From Dyadobacter sp. CY323 (GTDB lineage Bacteria; Bacteroidota; Bacteroidia; Cytophagales; Spirosomataceae), in contig NZ_JAJUXH010000018.1 of the NCBI RefSeq assembly GCF_021390245.1, positions 62,001-126,000 on the forward strand: 64,000 nt of DNA. Direction: 5' to 3'. Both the position numbers and the translations under genes were made by a program. The notes below the pieces were generated by a model, which was not told the DNA's origin, searched no databases, and saw nothing but the letters and a program-made list of their open reading frames with translations. Below are positions 1 through 9,349 of the stretch, piece after piece (positions within the stretch are counted from its first letter, which is position 1; each line of letters opens with the position of its first letter).

Positions 1-1552
1 ACACCCCTTTTTCCATGCAATACGAAATCCAGCGCCAATCGAGGTCGAGGCGCCAGGGGGAGGCGTTGATCTCGATTACTACTTTGTGCTCGGCGCAGGC
101 GTCGATGATCACCTTATGGTCGATCGGGTAGCCTTCGCGGGACAGTAAAAGACGCCCGGTTGGATGACCGAGAATGGTTGTATATGGGTTTTCGATTGCT
201 TTTAACAATCTCGCCGTGGCTTTTTCCAGTGACATCGTGAGGTTACTGTGGACCGACGCGACGATGTAATCGAAAGAGGCAAGGATTTCTGTCGGGTAGT
301 CGAGTGAGCCGTCGCCGAGGATGTCGGATTCGATGCCTTTTAATATTTTAAATGATTTTTCCGGGTTTTCGGTTGCGAACCGTGCATTCAGTTTTGCGAT
401 TTCCTCGTGTTGCTTAATTACTTCTTCGATCGTTAAGCCCTGCGCGTAAACGGCTGTTTGTGAGTGATCTGCAATCCCCAGATATTCAAAACCCAGCTTT
501 TTGCAATGAACCGCCATTTGCTCCAGAGTATGCTGACCGTCAGAGTATGTACTGTGATTATGCAAAATCCCTTTCAGATCTTCCCAGGTAACCAGCTGGT
601 CGGCGGTGTGAGTCTCAGCCCAGGCAAATTCGCCTGCACCTTCCCGCATTTCGGGAACGATATAGGGAAGTCCGGCTTTTTCATAGATCGCAGCCTCGCT
701 ATCCGCATTTTCGTAGTAGGCTTGCCGCCAGATCGTGCTGCCATTTGAAGTTGGATAACCCAAATGCTCCACATCGGCCGTTTCCAGAAACAACTCATTC
801 ACAGTACGTTCCGGACTTACAGCGACAATCTCAATGGAAACCGCCACATCCTGCACATTTCCCCGCCACACAAATGGCGACGATTGTTTTTCGTTTTGTA
901 CCAGATATTCAATTTCACCAATGGTATTTTGCAAAAGCGCCGGCGAATCTGTGGCTACCACAATTTTGATGTTATCGACGATCTCGGCTTTTCTGCGGAT
1001 ATCCCCGGCTGCATATACCTGCTCAAAACTGGCTTGCAGCTCTTTAATGATCGCATTTGCCACCGCCTCAGCTTTATCCATTCTTAATTTCCCCGCCTGA
1101 TCTTTAAGAAATGCGAGCGAATCGAGGATCTTTTGCTGGATTGCGCCGCCGAAACCTTTCAGTTTGGAAACGGTTCCATTCAGACATGCCAGTTCCAGCT
1201 CGTGCAGGTTATCAATTCCCAGCTCACGCCACAAAACAGCTATTTTCTTCGGCCCGATCCCTTTGATATTGAACATTTCCATCACTCCCAGCGGCGTATT
1301 GCTGATCAGCTCTTCCAACTCCGGAAATGTGCCCGTTTTTGCAATCTGACTAATTTTGACCGCGGTACTCTTCCCTACTCCCTGCAACTTTACGAGTTCC
1401 TGCTCCGACATGTTTTGCAGCTCACCTTCTTTGTATTTGTCGAGATAAAATGCCGCGACAGAATAACCCTTGATCTTAAAGGGATCGGCACCGTGCAGTT
1501 CGAGCAGCTTGGCGGTTAATTCAAGGATCTCGACGATTTCAGGATTGCTCAT
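1..1552 (-). CDS. polX: PolX-family protein (HhH, degenerate polymerase X palm, PHP domain), C-terminus cut by window edge
   Basis: Reading from ATG at 1552, about 517 codons are open to the window edge; family members are usually near 570 aa, so about 50 residues are missing. Order of parts: an N-terminal helix-hairpin-helix region with two GxGxK/P turns (LQGVGKSTA near residue 56, IKGIGPKK near 96), a polymerase-X palm/thumb, then a PHP phosphoesterase domain beginning with the metal-binding HNHSTYSDG at residues 331-339, followed by YLGIADHS. Family knowledge: bacterial PolX combines gap-filling polymerase and 3'-5' exonuclease activity in base-excision repair. Oddity: in the palm, the usual GSxRR...DxD stretch reads AGDIRRKAEIVDNIK (182-196), so the two metal-binding aspartates are N194 and K196. 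I infer that PHP nuclease activity is kept and polymerase activity is probably lost. Confidence 0.9.
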   Translation of the reverse strand, partial: MSNPEIVEILELTAKLLELHGADPFKIKGYSVAAFYLDKYKEGELQNMSEQELVKLQGVGKSTAVKISQIAKTGTFPELEELISNTPLGVMEMFNIKGIGPKKIAVLWRELGIDNLHELELACLNGTVSKLKGFGGAIQQKILDSLAFLKDQAGKLRMDKAEAVANAIIKELQASFEQVYAAGDIRRKAEIVDNIKIVVATDSPALLQNTIGEIEYLVQNEKQSSPFVWRGNVQDVAVSIEIVAVSPERTVNELFLETADVEHLGYPTSNGSTIWRQAYYENADSEAAIYEKAGLPYIVPEMREGAGEFAWAETHTADQLVTWEDLKGILHNHSTYSDGQHTLEQMAVHCKKLGFEYLGIADHSQTAVYAQGLTIEEVIKQHEEIAKLNARFATENPEKSFKILKGIESDILGDGSLDYPTEILASFDYIVASVHSNLTMSLEKATARLLKAIENPYTTILGHPTGRLLLSREGYPIDHKVIIDACAEHKVVIEINASPWRLDLDWRWISYCMEKGV

Positions 1553-1805
1553 ATTGTTTCGGATTAAAAGAATTCTTTGCGAATTACGAAGTATGATCCA
1601 GCATTTGCAAATGTTAGTCGGGTCAATCCATTCGTCCAAGTAGTTATTTTGGCCGATCGTCTTAACTAAAAAACAAAAATTGCGGACACGAACATTTATC
1701 CCAATAAAAATCCCGATCCGATAGTCAATAACCGGAGCTTTGATGTAATAATGTAACAAGCTTCGGCACCGAAAAAACCGTCAAATCGCATAAATAAAAC
1801 TTCGT

Positions 1806-3074
1806 ATGAACGTAGATCAGCTTAAAAGTTATCGTCAGGAAATTCATCAGCATTTAACAACAGAACTTCTCCCATTTTGGGAAAATCGTTGTGTGGATAA
1901 GGAATACGGCGGTTTTATCACCCATTTCGACAATGCAGGAAATGATTCGGGTGAAGATGAAAAATCGCTCATTGCCCAAACCAGAACGGTTTTCACTTTT
2001 TCCTCCGCCCATCGTGCAGGTTACGGGGAAGGCCGATATGTCGAAATCGCAAAACATGGCGTCGATTTTTTGATCAACAAAATGTGGGATGCAGAACATG
2101 GCGGTTTTTATTGGTTAATGGACCGGAAAGGCAATGTAAAAATCGATGAAAAGATCATTTACGGTCACAGTTTTGCGATGTATAGTCTGGCTGAATATAC
2201 CCTGGCGACCGGCGATCCGCGCGGATTGGAATATGCGGAGAAGGTTTTTGATTTACTTCAAAAACATGGAGCAGACACTTATTATGGAGGTTATTTTGAA
2301 ATGTTTCATCGTAACTGGGAGTTGAAAGGCAATGGCCCCGCTGGTGGCGACCGTAAAACCCTGGATGCGCATATGCATTTAATGGAGGCTTTCACGACTT
2401 TGTATGAAGCCAGCCAGCAACAGGTACACAAACGCAAGCTTCTGGAAATCATTCAGTTGCTACTTAATAAGATCATGCACCCCCAATACAAAACGGGCAT
2501 CCCGCAGTTCTGGGCCGACTGGACGGTGGCGCCGCAGATCAAATTTGACATTATCTGGGGCTGGGACCGGTTTTCGGAGGATGGTATGAAAAGCGCTGCC
2601 GAGGATAATACGAGTTATGGCCATAATGTGGAGTTTGCGTGGCTGCTCATGCATGCGCTGGACATCGCAGGCATTTCATATGACGCCTATCAGGAGCAAT
2701 TGCTGGCTTCGTACGACCATGCCGTTGAAAATGGCATCGATTGGGAGTTCGGCGGTGTGTATGTGGAAGGTTCACATGCCGGCGAAGTATATGACCGGGA
2801 AAAGGAATTCTGGCAGCAAGCGGAGGTGATCATCGGGATGCTCGACGCCTACCGGGTTTATGGCGATGAAAAATACCTGAAAGCCTATGACGCCACGCAT
2901 CGTTTTGTTTTTGATAAAATGATCCACCATGAGGTAGGTGAATGGCTTCCATTGCTCACGCGCCAGGGCGAACCGATCTGGAAACACATGAGCCACTCCT
3001 GGAAAGTAAACTATCACTCGGTCCGCGCGATGGTACAAGGCATCGTCCGGCTCGACAAACTGATCAATAGTTGA
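1806..3074 (+). CDS. AGE-family epimerase, cellobiose 2-epimerase-like
   Basis: This 422-aa protein belongs to the (alpha/alpha)6-barrel N-acylglucosamine 2-epimerase superfamily. Visible motifs fit cellobiose 2-epimerase better than GlcNAc epimerase: DAHMHLMEA (H189), SYGHNVEFAWLL (H273), KEFWQQAE, and a C-terminal MSHSWKVNYHS (H397, H404); histidines in these positions act as general acid/base and substrate ligands in the family. The reaction would be epimerization at C2 of the reducing-end glucose of beta-1,4-disaccharides, in the cytoplasm since no signal peptide is seen. It is divergent from polX with about 250 bases between them. No mannan- or cellobiose-processing neighbour is present, so the physiological substrate is open; an acylglucosamine or mannose epimerase is the alternative. 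Confidence 0.85.
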   Translation: MNVDQLKSYRQEIHQHLTTELLPFWENRCVDKEYGGFITHFDNAGNDSGEDEKSLIAQTRTVFTFSSAHRAGYGEGRYVEIAKHGVDFLINKMWDAEHGGFYWLMDRKGNVKIDEKIIYGHSFAMYSLAEYTLATGDPRGLEYAEKVFDLLQKHGADTYYGGYFEMFHRNWELKGNGPAGGDRKTLDAHMHLMEAFTTLYEASQQQVHKRKLLEIIQLLLNKIMHPQYKTGIPQFWADWTVAPQIKFDIIWGWDRFSEDGMKSAAEDNTSYGHNVEFAWLLMHALDIAGISYDAYQEQLLASYDHAVENGIDWEFGGVYVEGSHAGEVYDREKEFWQQAEVIIGMLDAYRVYGDEKYLKAYDATHRFVFDKMIHHEVGEWLPLLTRQGEPIWKHMSHSWKVNYHSVRAMVQGIVRLDKLINS

Positions 3075-3243
3075 TTTTCCCAGTAAAAAATTGGACACTG
3101 CCGGAAAAAAAATACACAAAAGCTATAAAAAACCATCTCACATCTCACATTTTACCCCTTCTATCACCCCTGGAACAATTCTTGAACTACAAAAATCAAT
3201 TCAATGCTAACAAGCATATTTTTTAATTTAAATAGTAGAAATC

Positions 3244-3441
3244 ATGAGTGCGTTCTCACAACAAGTAAAAGGAAACTGGAATGAACTGAAAGGTAAATTC
3301 AAGCAACAATATGCTGATCTGACTGACGATGATTTGCTATACGAAGAAGGAAAAGAAGATGAGCTTCTGGGAAAAATTCAGAAAAGGGTTGGAAAAACCC
3401 GTGAAGAAGTGGAAGCAGAAGTAGATAGCTGGTCAAGATAA
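3244..3441 (+). CDS. CsbD family stress protein
   Basis: A 65-aa acidic/basic helical protein. The pattern [15 protein letters not shown]...LTDDDL...[20 protein letters not shown] is the typical CsbD signature (helix - D-rich turn - helix). CsbD-like proteins are small, abundant, stress-induced proteins of unknown biochemical role in many bacteria; in Bacillus the gene is under SigB. It stands alone, with its own strong terminator just downstream. The 170-base gap before it carries one short TCTCACA-type repeat (about 3134-3149), a member of the dispersed repeat family described below. Confidence 0.88.
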   Translation: MSAFSQQVKGNWNELKGKFKQQYADLTDDDLLYEEGKEDELLGKIQKRVGKTREEVEAEVDSWSR

Positions 3442-3460
3442 GTTGTAAGCATACATATGA

Positions 3461-3495
3461 AAGCCCCGGAATCGCCGATTTCGGGGCTTTTTTTG
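3461..3495 (+). terminator. Rho-independent terminator after csbD-like gene
   Basis: AAGCCCCGG pairs with TCGGGGCTT around an 11-base loop and is followed directly by a run of seven T. It ends the CsbD transcript and separates it from the dehydrogenase gene. Confidence 0.85.
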
Positions 3496-3555
3496 TAGTA
3501 GGTTGATTTCGGCGATATCTTTCTATGCAATGTGTAACAATTTAAAAATGTGTTA

Positions 3556-4545
3556 ATGGATCCAAGAGAAATTCCAGTCGGAATAGTCGGTTTAGGTTTA
3601 ATGGGCTGCAGTATTGTAACCTGTCTGCTGATCGCAGGTCATCCGGTCGCTGCCATTGCGCCGGTTAGTGTGGATTTGCTGACTGCGGAAAAACGGATCC
3701 GGGAACATTTGTTGAATGCCTGGCAAAATGGAATCATCGAAAACGAACCCGAATTTTACCTCAAAAATCTGATCATCACCGAAGATTACGATGTGCTTTA
3801 TCCCTGCAAGCTGGTGAATGAATGCACCATTGAGAATATCGACATTAAGGCTTCGGTTTATAAAAAAGTGGAAGCCGTGATCGCCGCCGATGCGATCCTT
3901 TCCAGCAATACTTCCGCCATTCCGATTAGTCAGCTTCAAAAATTAACAAATCATCCGGAACGTTTTCTGGGACTGCACTGGACTGAACCTGCGCATACCA
4001 CGCGGTTCCTGGAAATCATCTGCGGCGACGACACGGACATTGAAAAAGCAGAATTTGTGTATGGACTTTCGCATTGGTGGGGCAAAGAACCGATTTTGGT
4101 CCGGAAAGACATTGCCGGATTTATCACCAACCGACTGATGTATGCGATGTACCGGGAGGCGATCAGTCTGGTGGAAAACGGGTATGCGACCATTGAGGAT
4201 GTGGACCGGTCGTGCAGAAATAATGCGGGTTATTTTATGACATTCGTGGGGGTTTTCCGCTGGATGGACCTGACGGGCGTTCCGGCTTACCATACGGTGA
4301 TGAAAAATCTGCTGCCTACACTGAATAATAGCACAGAAGTACCCGAATTGATCGACAAAGTGGTCCGCGAAGGTGGAAAAGGCATCCTCAATTCGCATGG
4401 GTTTTACGAATATGAGCCAGGCGAAAAGGAAGTTTGGGAAGAAACTTTCAAGGAATTTACATACGAAATCAGAGAGCTTGCGTTGAAATACCCGGCCGAT
4501 GTTGTAAAGCGTCGTTTGGCTGAAAAAAATAATGTCAGCAGCTAG
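3556..4545 (+). CDS. 3-hydroxyacyl-CoA dehydrogenase family protein (single-domain, FadB/PaaH-like)
   Basis: About 329 aa from the ATG at 3556; a GTG two codons earlier (3550) is possible but less likely. An N-terminal Rossmann motif VGIVGLGLMG is the NAD site; VNECTIENIDIKASVYKKVE and ILSSNTSAIPISQL are the conserved strands before the active-site LGLHW, whose His is the expected catalytic base; a helical C-terminal dimerization domain follows. The family oxidizes L-3-hydroxyacyl-CoA to 3-ketoacyl-CoA; related members act on carnitine or 3-hydroxybutyryl-CoA. LHWTEPAH replaces the more usual HFFNPVP, so substrate preference may differ from classical beta-oxidation enzymes. No acyl-CoA pathway gene is adjacent. 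Confidence 0.82.
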   Translation: MDPREIPVGIVGLGLMGCSIVTCLLIAGHPVAAIAPVSVDLLTAEKRIREHLLNAWQNGIIENEPEFYLKNLIITEDYDVLYPCKLVNECTIENIDIKASVYKKVEAVIAADAILSSNTSAIPISQLQKLTNHPERFLGLHWTEPAHTTRFLEIICGDDTDIEKAEFVYGLSHWWGKEPILVRKDIAGFITNRLMYAMYREAISLVENGYATIEDVDRSCRNNAGYFMTFVGVFRWMDLTGVPAYHTVMKNLLPTLNNSTEVPELIDKVVREGGKGILNSHGFYEYEPGEKEVWEETFKEFTYEIRELALKYPADVVKRRLAEKNNVSS

Positions 4546-4612
4546 TCTTTTCCCTGATTTTAATGTGTCTTGTGATGATCCTTGAGTAGTTTTGAAATGC
4601 AATTTCTGCCGT

Positions 4613-4628
4613 TGTTACAATAGTAACA
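4613..4628. promoter_or_regulatory. Palindrome TGTTAC-AATA-GTAACA upstream of cydA
   Basis: A perfect 6-bp inverted repeat with a 4-base spacer, 28 bases before the cydA start codon. Size and spacing resemble sites of Crp/FNR-type regulators, which commonly control cytochrome bd, but the half-site is not the classical TTGAT or TGTGA. A related palindrome lies at 63312-63330 before the sensor-kinase gene. Confidence 0.45.
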
Positions 4629-4655
4629 GCGATGTTCTGCAAATAGAATTTCGAA

Positions 4656-5963
4656 ATGAATGACTTCATCGCAGCCCGCTCCCAGATGGCTCTCTCCCTG
4701 GGATTTCACATCATATTCTCTTGCATTGGAATGGTGATGCCATTTTTTATGGCAGTTGCGCATTATTACTGGCTTAAAACCGACCAGCTTGTTTATAAAA
4801 ACGTCACCAAAGCATGGAGTAAAGGAGTAGCGATATTTTTTGCCACCGGCGCCGTTTCCGGTACGGTCCTGTCCTTCGAGTTGGGACTCTTATGGCCGGA
4901 ATTTATGAAACACGCCGGGCCTATTTTCGGAATGCCGTTCTCTCTGGAAGGAACGGCATTTTTTATTGAAGCGATCGCGCTCGGCTTCTTTTTATATGGC
5001 TGGGACAAATTCAACAAATGGTTTCACTGGTTCACCGGGGTGATTGTGGGGGTCAGCGGGCTGGCTTCCGGGATTTTGGTCGTGGCTGCAAACGCATGGA
5101 TGAACAGTCCGGCCGGATTCGATTTTATTAATGGTCAATACCTCAACATTGATCCCATTCAGGCCATGTTCAACAAAGCCTGGTTTTCACAGGCGCTGCA
5201 TATGACGATCGCTGCATTTGTCTCTACGGGTTTTGCAGTCGCGGGTGTGCATGCATTTATGATCCTGAAAGGTCAGAACGTACTTTTTCATACCAAATCA
5301 TTCACCATTGCCGCCATTTTCGGGTGCGTAGCTGCCATTCTCCAACCGTTGAGCGGAGACATTTCGGCAAAAGATGTCGCCATCCGGCAGCCCGCCAAAC
5401 TAGCCGCAATGGAAGCACATTTTAAGACGGAGAAATCGGCGGGACTGATCCTCGGCGGCATTCCCGATGAAAAAAGCAAAAGAGTCGATTATGCCATCAA
5501 ACTTCCCGGCTTCCTCAGTTTTCTCGCTCACGGTGATTTCGAAAGTGAAGTTACCGGCCTGGACCGGATCCCGGAAGAAAACCACCCGCCGGTTGGGATC
5601 GTGCATTACGCATTTCAAATTATGGTCGGTGCAGGCATGCTGATGATGGCCATTTCCTTACTTTATTTTCTTGCATTGTGGAAAAAGAGAAGCTGGCTTC
5701 AAAGTAACTGGCTACTCAAAATGTTCGCGATTGCGACGCCTCTGGGCTTCATCGCCGTAGAAGCCGGCTGGACGGTAACCGAAGTAGGCCGCCAACCCTG
5801 GATCATTTACGGAATCATGCGGACCGCCGACGCGGTAACCCCCATGCCGGGAATTGCATATTCATTTTACTTATTCACAGCCGTTTACGTTTCCCTCGCA
5901 TTCATCGTAATTTTCATGCTTTACCGACAGATTAAGATGGTTGGGAGGCTTTATGATAACTAA
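4656..5963 (+). CDS. cydA: Cytochrome bd ubiquinol oxidase subunit I
   Basis: A 435-aa polytopic inner-membrane protein. The N-terminus begins RSQMALSLGFHIIF with H18 in the position of the heme b595 ligand; SQALHMTIAAF carries H182, the likely heme b558 ligand; the family hallmark GRQPWIIYGIMRT lies near residue 387. The length and short Q-loop are those of the short-loop (CioA-like) type rather than E. coli CydA (about 520 aa). It oxidizes quinol and reduces oxygen at high affinity without proton pumping. cydB follows after 2 bases, so the two are co-transcribed. No cydX-like small ORF is obvious behind cydB. Confidence 0.95.
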   Translation: MNDFIAARSQMALSLGFHIIFSCIGMVMPFFMAVAHYYWLKTDQLVYKNVTKAWSKGVAIFFATGAVSGTVLSFELGLLWPEFMKHAGPIFGMPFSLEGTAFFIEAIALGFFLYGWDKFNKWFHWFTGVIVGVSGLASGILVVAANAWMNSPAGFDFINGQYLNIDPIQAMFNKAWFSQALHMTIAAFVSTGFAVAGVHAFMILKGQNVLFHTKSFTIAAIFGCVAAILQPLSGDISAKDVAIRQPAKLAAMEAHFKTEKSAGLILGGIPDEKSKRVDYAIKLPGFLSFLAHGDFESEVTGLDRIPEENHPPVGIVHYAFQIMVGAGMLMMAISLLYFLALWKKRSWLQSNWLLKMFAIATPLGFIAVEAGWTVTEVGRQPWIIYGIMRTADAVTPMPGIAYSFYLFTAVYVSLAFIVIFMLYRQIKMVGRLYDN

Positions 5964-5965
5964 AA

Positions 5966-6991
5966 ATGCTCTATATCGTCATCGCATTTCTCTGGGCGTC
6001 CATTCTTTTCTACCTGCTTCTGGGTGGGGCGGATTATGGTGCCGGTATTATTGAACTTTTCACTTCCCGGAAAAACAAGGAGGTTACTCGCAAAACCTTA
6101 TATACGGCGATCGGGCCGATTTGGGAGGCAAACCATATGTGGCTGATCATTGCCATTGTGATCTTGTTTGTAGGCTTTCCGGTGATTTATTCAACCATGT
6201 CTGTTTACCTGCATATTCCATTGACAGTGATGCTTTTAGGTATTATCGCCCGGGGAACTGCATTTACATTCCGGCATTACGACGCGGTGGTGGATGATAT
6301 GCAGCACATTTACAATACCATCTTTGCAATTTCGAGCTTTATCACGCCTCTTTTTCTGGGAATCATCGCGGGTAGCGCCGTTTCGGGACATATTGATACT
6401 GCCGCAAATACCTTTCTTTCAGCTTACATTTTCAGCTGGCTGAGCTGGTTTTCGGTGGCGGTGGGATTGTTTACGGTGGCGATTTGTGGTTTTCTTGCGT
6501 CGGTATATCTCATAGGTGAAACAGATAATGACGGGGACCGGCTGCGTTTTGCGCATAAAGCCCAGTTTTTCAACATCGCAGCCGTGTTGTGCGGGATACT
6601 CGTTTTCGCAGCTTCTTTTTTAGAAAAAATCCCTTTGTTCGAATGGGTTTTCGGAAACTGGGTGGGGCGCATTGCCATTGTATCGGCAACGCTTTCACTC
6701 GTCTGGATGTGGAATTTATTATATCAGGGAAAACTCGCATTACTACGTCCCCTGGCCGGATTCCAGGTGACAATGATCTTACTGACAACGACTTACCGTC
6801 ATTTTCCCAATATTGTGATCCTGAAAGGCGGCGGATACTTGTCGCTGATGGAACATAGCGGACAGGAAAAAACAATAGAAACGCTCGGGATGGCTTTACT
6901 TCTTGGAAGCGTATTTATCCTTCCTGCTTTGTTTTACCTGATCTACAGCTTTCAGAAAAACCCGATCGACTACCGCCAGGAAGCGCATTGA
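5966..6991 (+). CDS. cydB: Cytochrome bd ubiquinol oxidase subunit II
   Basis: A 341-aa protein with about eight to nine hydrophobic helices. The N-terminal LLLGGADYGAGIIELF matches the GxDxGxG start of CydB, and GPIWEANHMWLI is the conserved W/N/H motif in helix 2. It forms the integral heterodimer with CydA. The gene starts 2 bases after cydA. The 200-base gap after it contains a GTGAGATGTGAGAGG tract (about 7026-7053), again of the dispersed TCACATC/GATGTGA type. Confidence 0.95.
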   Translation: MLYIVIAFLWASILFYLLLGGADYGAGIIELFTSRKNKEVTRKTLYTAIGPIWEANHMWLIIAIVILFVGFPVIYSTMSVYLHIPLTVMLLGIIARGTAFTFRHYDAVVDDMQHIYNTIFAISSFITPLFLGIIAGSAVSGHIDTAANTFLSAYIFSWLSWFSVAVGLFTVAICGFLASVYLIGETDNDGDRLRFAHKAQFFNIAAVLCGILVFAASFLEKIPLFEWVFGNWVGRIAIVSATLSLVWMWNLLYQGKLALLRPLAGFQVTMILLTTTYRHFPNIVILKGGGYLSLMEHSGQEKTIETLGMALLLGSVFILPALFYLIYSFQKNPIDYRQEAH

Positions 6992-7194
6992 TTAACTACC
7001 GTCTCCTTTGATATGGGGAATAATGGTGAGATGTGAGAGGTGAGAGGTGAAATGTTTGGGCTGTCCGCGCGTCCCTTTGATAAGTAAAAATACCTTTTGC
7101 ACATTGAAAGCTGTGGGCAGGCTTACTTATTCTATTTTGTGGCAAACATCCGTTTAGCCACCTGTGTTACTCGGCACAACACTATCCTTCCCGT

Positions 7195-7950
7195 ATGAAA
7201 GTTCTGATTGTAGACGATGAACCAAAAGCCCGGACTATTCTCGAGCATTATCTTGTAACACTGGTTCCAGAAATCAAAGAAATAAGGCACGCTTCCGGTG
7301 TTGAGGAAGCACTTGGTATTTTACACAAATACAGACCGGCCATTGTTTTTCTGGATATAGAAATGCCTGTCCGCAATGGTTTTGATCTTCTTCTGACATT
7401 ACGCAACCCGCGTTTTGAAACCATTTTCACAACCGCATTCAATCAGTACGCGATCCAGGCGATCCGGTTCAGCGCATTGGATTATCTGATCAAACCCATT
7501 GATCCGGAGGAGTTGCTGGAAGCCATTAACCGGCTCAGTACCAGACAAAGGACCCGGCGCCAGAAGATGCTTCTTTATGATAACCTGGTTTTCCACGTCG
7601 AAAAAAAAGATGCTCCCCAGTCCCGCCTGGCCGTCGCGTCTTCGGAAGGCATTTTCTTTTTTATGACCAATGAGATTATACATCTGGAAGCCGACCGGAA
7701 TTACACATTGATTTACCACAAGGGTGGAAAGCCATTCGTTGCCAGCAAAACACTCAAACACTTCGAGGAGTTGCTCGTCCCTTTCCACTTCATCCGTACG
7801 CACAAATCGCACCTCGTAAATCTGGAACATATGGAGCGTTTTACCGCGAATCAGGATTGCATCATCCTCTCCGACGGTTCCAAAATCGATGTTTCCAGGA
7901 GAAAACGGGAGGAGGTGCAGCAGCATTTGAATTGTCGCAAACATGAATGA
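7195..7950 (+). CDS. LytTR-type response regulator
   Basis: A 251-aa two-domain protein. Residues 1-120 are a CheY-like receiver with the acidic DDE at 7-9, phospho-acceptor D54 (VFLDIEMP) and a K near 104 (LIKPI). Residues about 150-245 form a LytTR DNA-binding domain (VASSEGIFFF, LEADRNYTLIYHKGG, FIRTHKSHLVNLEHM, LSDGSKIDVSRRKREEV). Such regulators in Bacteroidota normally pair with LytS-like histidine kinases without a classical extracellular sensor. None is next to it, so the partner is elsewhere and the regulon is unknown. Confidence 0.92.
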   Translation: MKVLIVDDEPKARTILEHYLVTLVPEIKEIRHASGVEEALGILHKYRPAIVFLDIEMPVRNGFDLLLTLRNPRFETIFTTAFNQYAIQAIRFSALDYLIKPIDPEELLEAINRLSTRQRTRRQKMLLYDNLVFHVEKKDAPQSRLAVASSEGIFFFMTNEIIHLEADRNYTLIYHKGGKPFVASKTLKHFEELLVPFHFIRTHKSHLVNLEHMERFTANQDCIILSDGSKIDVSRRKREEVQQHLNCRKHE

Positions 7951-8041
7951 ACTGCCATGATTCTTATCCGCAAAGAAGTAAATCCTTTGGGATGTTTTGT
8001 TTTACTTTACATCCGTACCTGAATCATTAATCCTCAATTTT

Positions 8042-9307
8042 ATGACCGATCGTAAGACGCGACTGGCTGTTATTCTTATCACCTCCTTATTTTTTCTCTG
8101 GGGCTTTGCCCTGAACCTCAACCCGATCCTGATCCCGCATTTAAAAAAAGCTTGCCAACTCAGTGATTTTCAGTCTGCTCTGATCGATTCTGCTTCTTAT
8201 ATCGCCTATTTTCTGATCGCATTGCCGGCCGGGCTATTCATGAAAAAATATGGATATAAAGCCGGGATCACATTCGGTTTGTTGCTATTTGCATTTGGCG
8301 CATTCCTGTTTTACCCAGCAGCTGAAACCCGCAATTTTGCCTTTTTCCTTTTCGCATTATTCGTGATCGCCAGTGGGCTCACGATGCTTGAAACCGCTGC
8401 AAATCCATATATCACTGTTTTGGGCGACCCTGATTCGGCGACCCAGCGACTCAATTTTGCGCAGTCGTTCAATGGGTTAGCAGCATTTCTCGCGCCATTA
8501 ATGGGCGGCACGTTCATCCTTTCCGGAAAAACGCTATCCGATCAGGAGCAATTTGCCATGTCGGGCGAACAGCTTGACACCTATTTAAATGCGGAGGCAT
8601 CCTCCGTTCAAATGCCATTTATCGCCATCGGTTTGGTCGTACTTTTTGTGGCCATTATGTTCATGCGTACGCCATTGCCCGAGATTAAAGACGAAGAAAC
8701 GCCCCGCGTGGATACGCCCGATAAAATCCAGGGCTCGATATGGGGAGAAAAGAACCTGATCCTGGGTACCGTTGCGCAGTTTTTTTACGTCGGCGCGCAG
8801 GTTTGCATCAGCAGTTTTTTCATACGGTTTTCCGACAAAGTCGCTGGAATTGAGGAGCGTACCGCCGCCTATTTGTTATCCGGGGCATTTCTGAGTTTCA
8901 TGATCGGCCGGTTTATTGGTACGTATCTCATGCGTTTTGTGGCCCCGCCGCGTCTGCTGGCCATTTACAGTGTGATCAATGTCGTTTTGCTTATTATCGC
9001 AGTGCTCACATCCGGCATGGTTTCGGTCTATGCATTGGTTGGCGTTCAATTTTTTATGTCTATCATGTTCCCGACCATTTTTGCGCTCAGTATCCGCGGA
9101 CTTGGTGAGAAAACAAAAATTGGTTCCTCGCTGGTCATTATGTCCATTGTCGGCGGCGCGATTTTCCCGGTGATCATGGGGCAGGTTTCGGATGTTTCGT
9201 CCATTCAAACCGCCTATATCGTTCCGGCGGTTTGCTTTTTGGTTGTCTTGTATTTCGCGATTAAAAACAGTTCGATCACGAATGTGAAACTGGGCACTTC
9301 GCATTGA
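8042..9307 (+). CDS. Sugar MFS transporter, L-fucose:H+ symporter (FucP)-like
   Basis: From the ATG at 8042 the product has 421 aa and twelve predicted helices. The start TRLAVILITSLFFLWGFALNLNPILIPHLKK, the LIDSASYIAYFLIALPAG segment (residues in common with the FucP/glucose-galactose permease family) and LETAANPYITVLG in helix 4-5 are diagnostic. Non-canonical upstream codons extend the frame by 15 residues but lack support. Together with the following SDR and LgoD-like dehydrogenase genes (gaps of 42 and 3 bases) it forms one transcription unit for import and oxidative catabolism of an L-fucose/L-galactose-type sugar or sugar acid (inference). Confidence 0.88.
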   Translation: MTDRKTRLAVILITSLFFLWGFALNLNPILIPHLKKACQLSDFQSALIDSASYIAYFLIALPAGLFMKKYGYKAGITFGLLLFAFGAFLFYPAAETRNFAFFLFALFVIASGLTMLETAANPYITVLGDPDSATQRLNFAQSFNGLAAFLAPLMGGTFILSGKTLSDQEQFAMSGEQLDTYLNAEASSVQMPFIAIGLVVLFVAIMFMRTPLPEIKDEETPRVDTPDKIQGSIWGEKNLILGTVAQFFYVGAQVCISSFFIRFSDKVAGIEERTAAYLLSGAFLSFMIGRFIGTYLMRFVAPPRLLAIYSVINVVLLIIAVLTSGMVSVYALVGVQFFMSIMFPTIFALSIRGLGEKTKIGSSLVIMSIVGGAIFPVIMGQVSDVSSIQTAYIVPAVCFLVVLYFAIKNSSITNVKLGTSH

Positions 9308-9349
9308 TCGGTCAAAAGTTATTTCAATTCTATTTTTAAATTAATTCAA

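Noticed and set aside
464-1519. Several plus-strand open frames of 60-128 codons
   Set aside because: They lie antisense to the long polX frame and have no protein-like features of their own.
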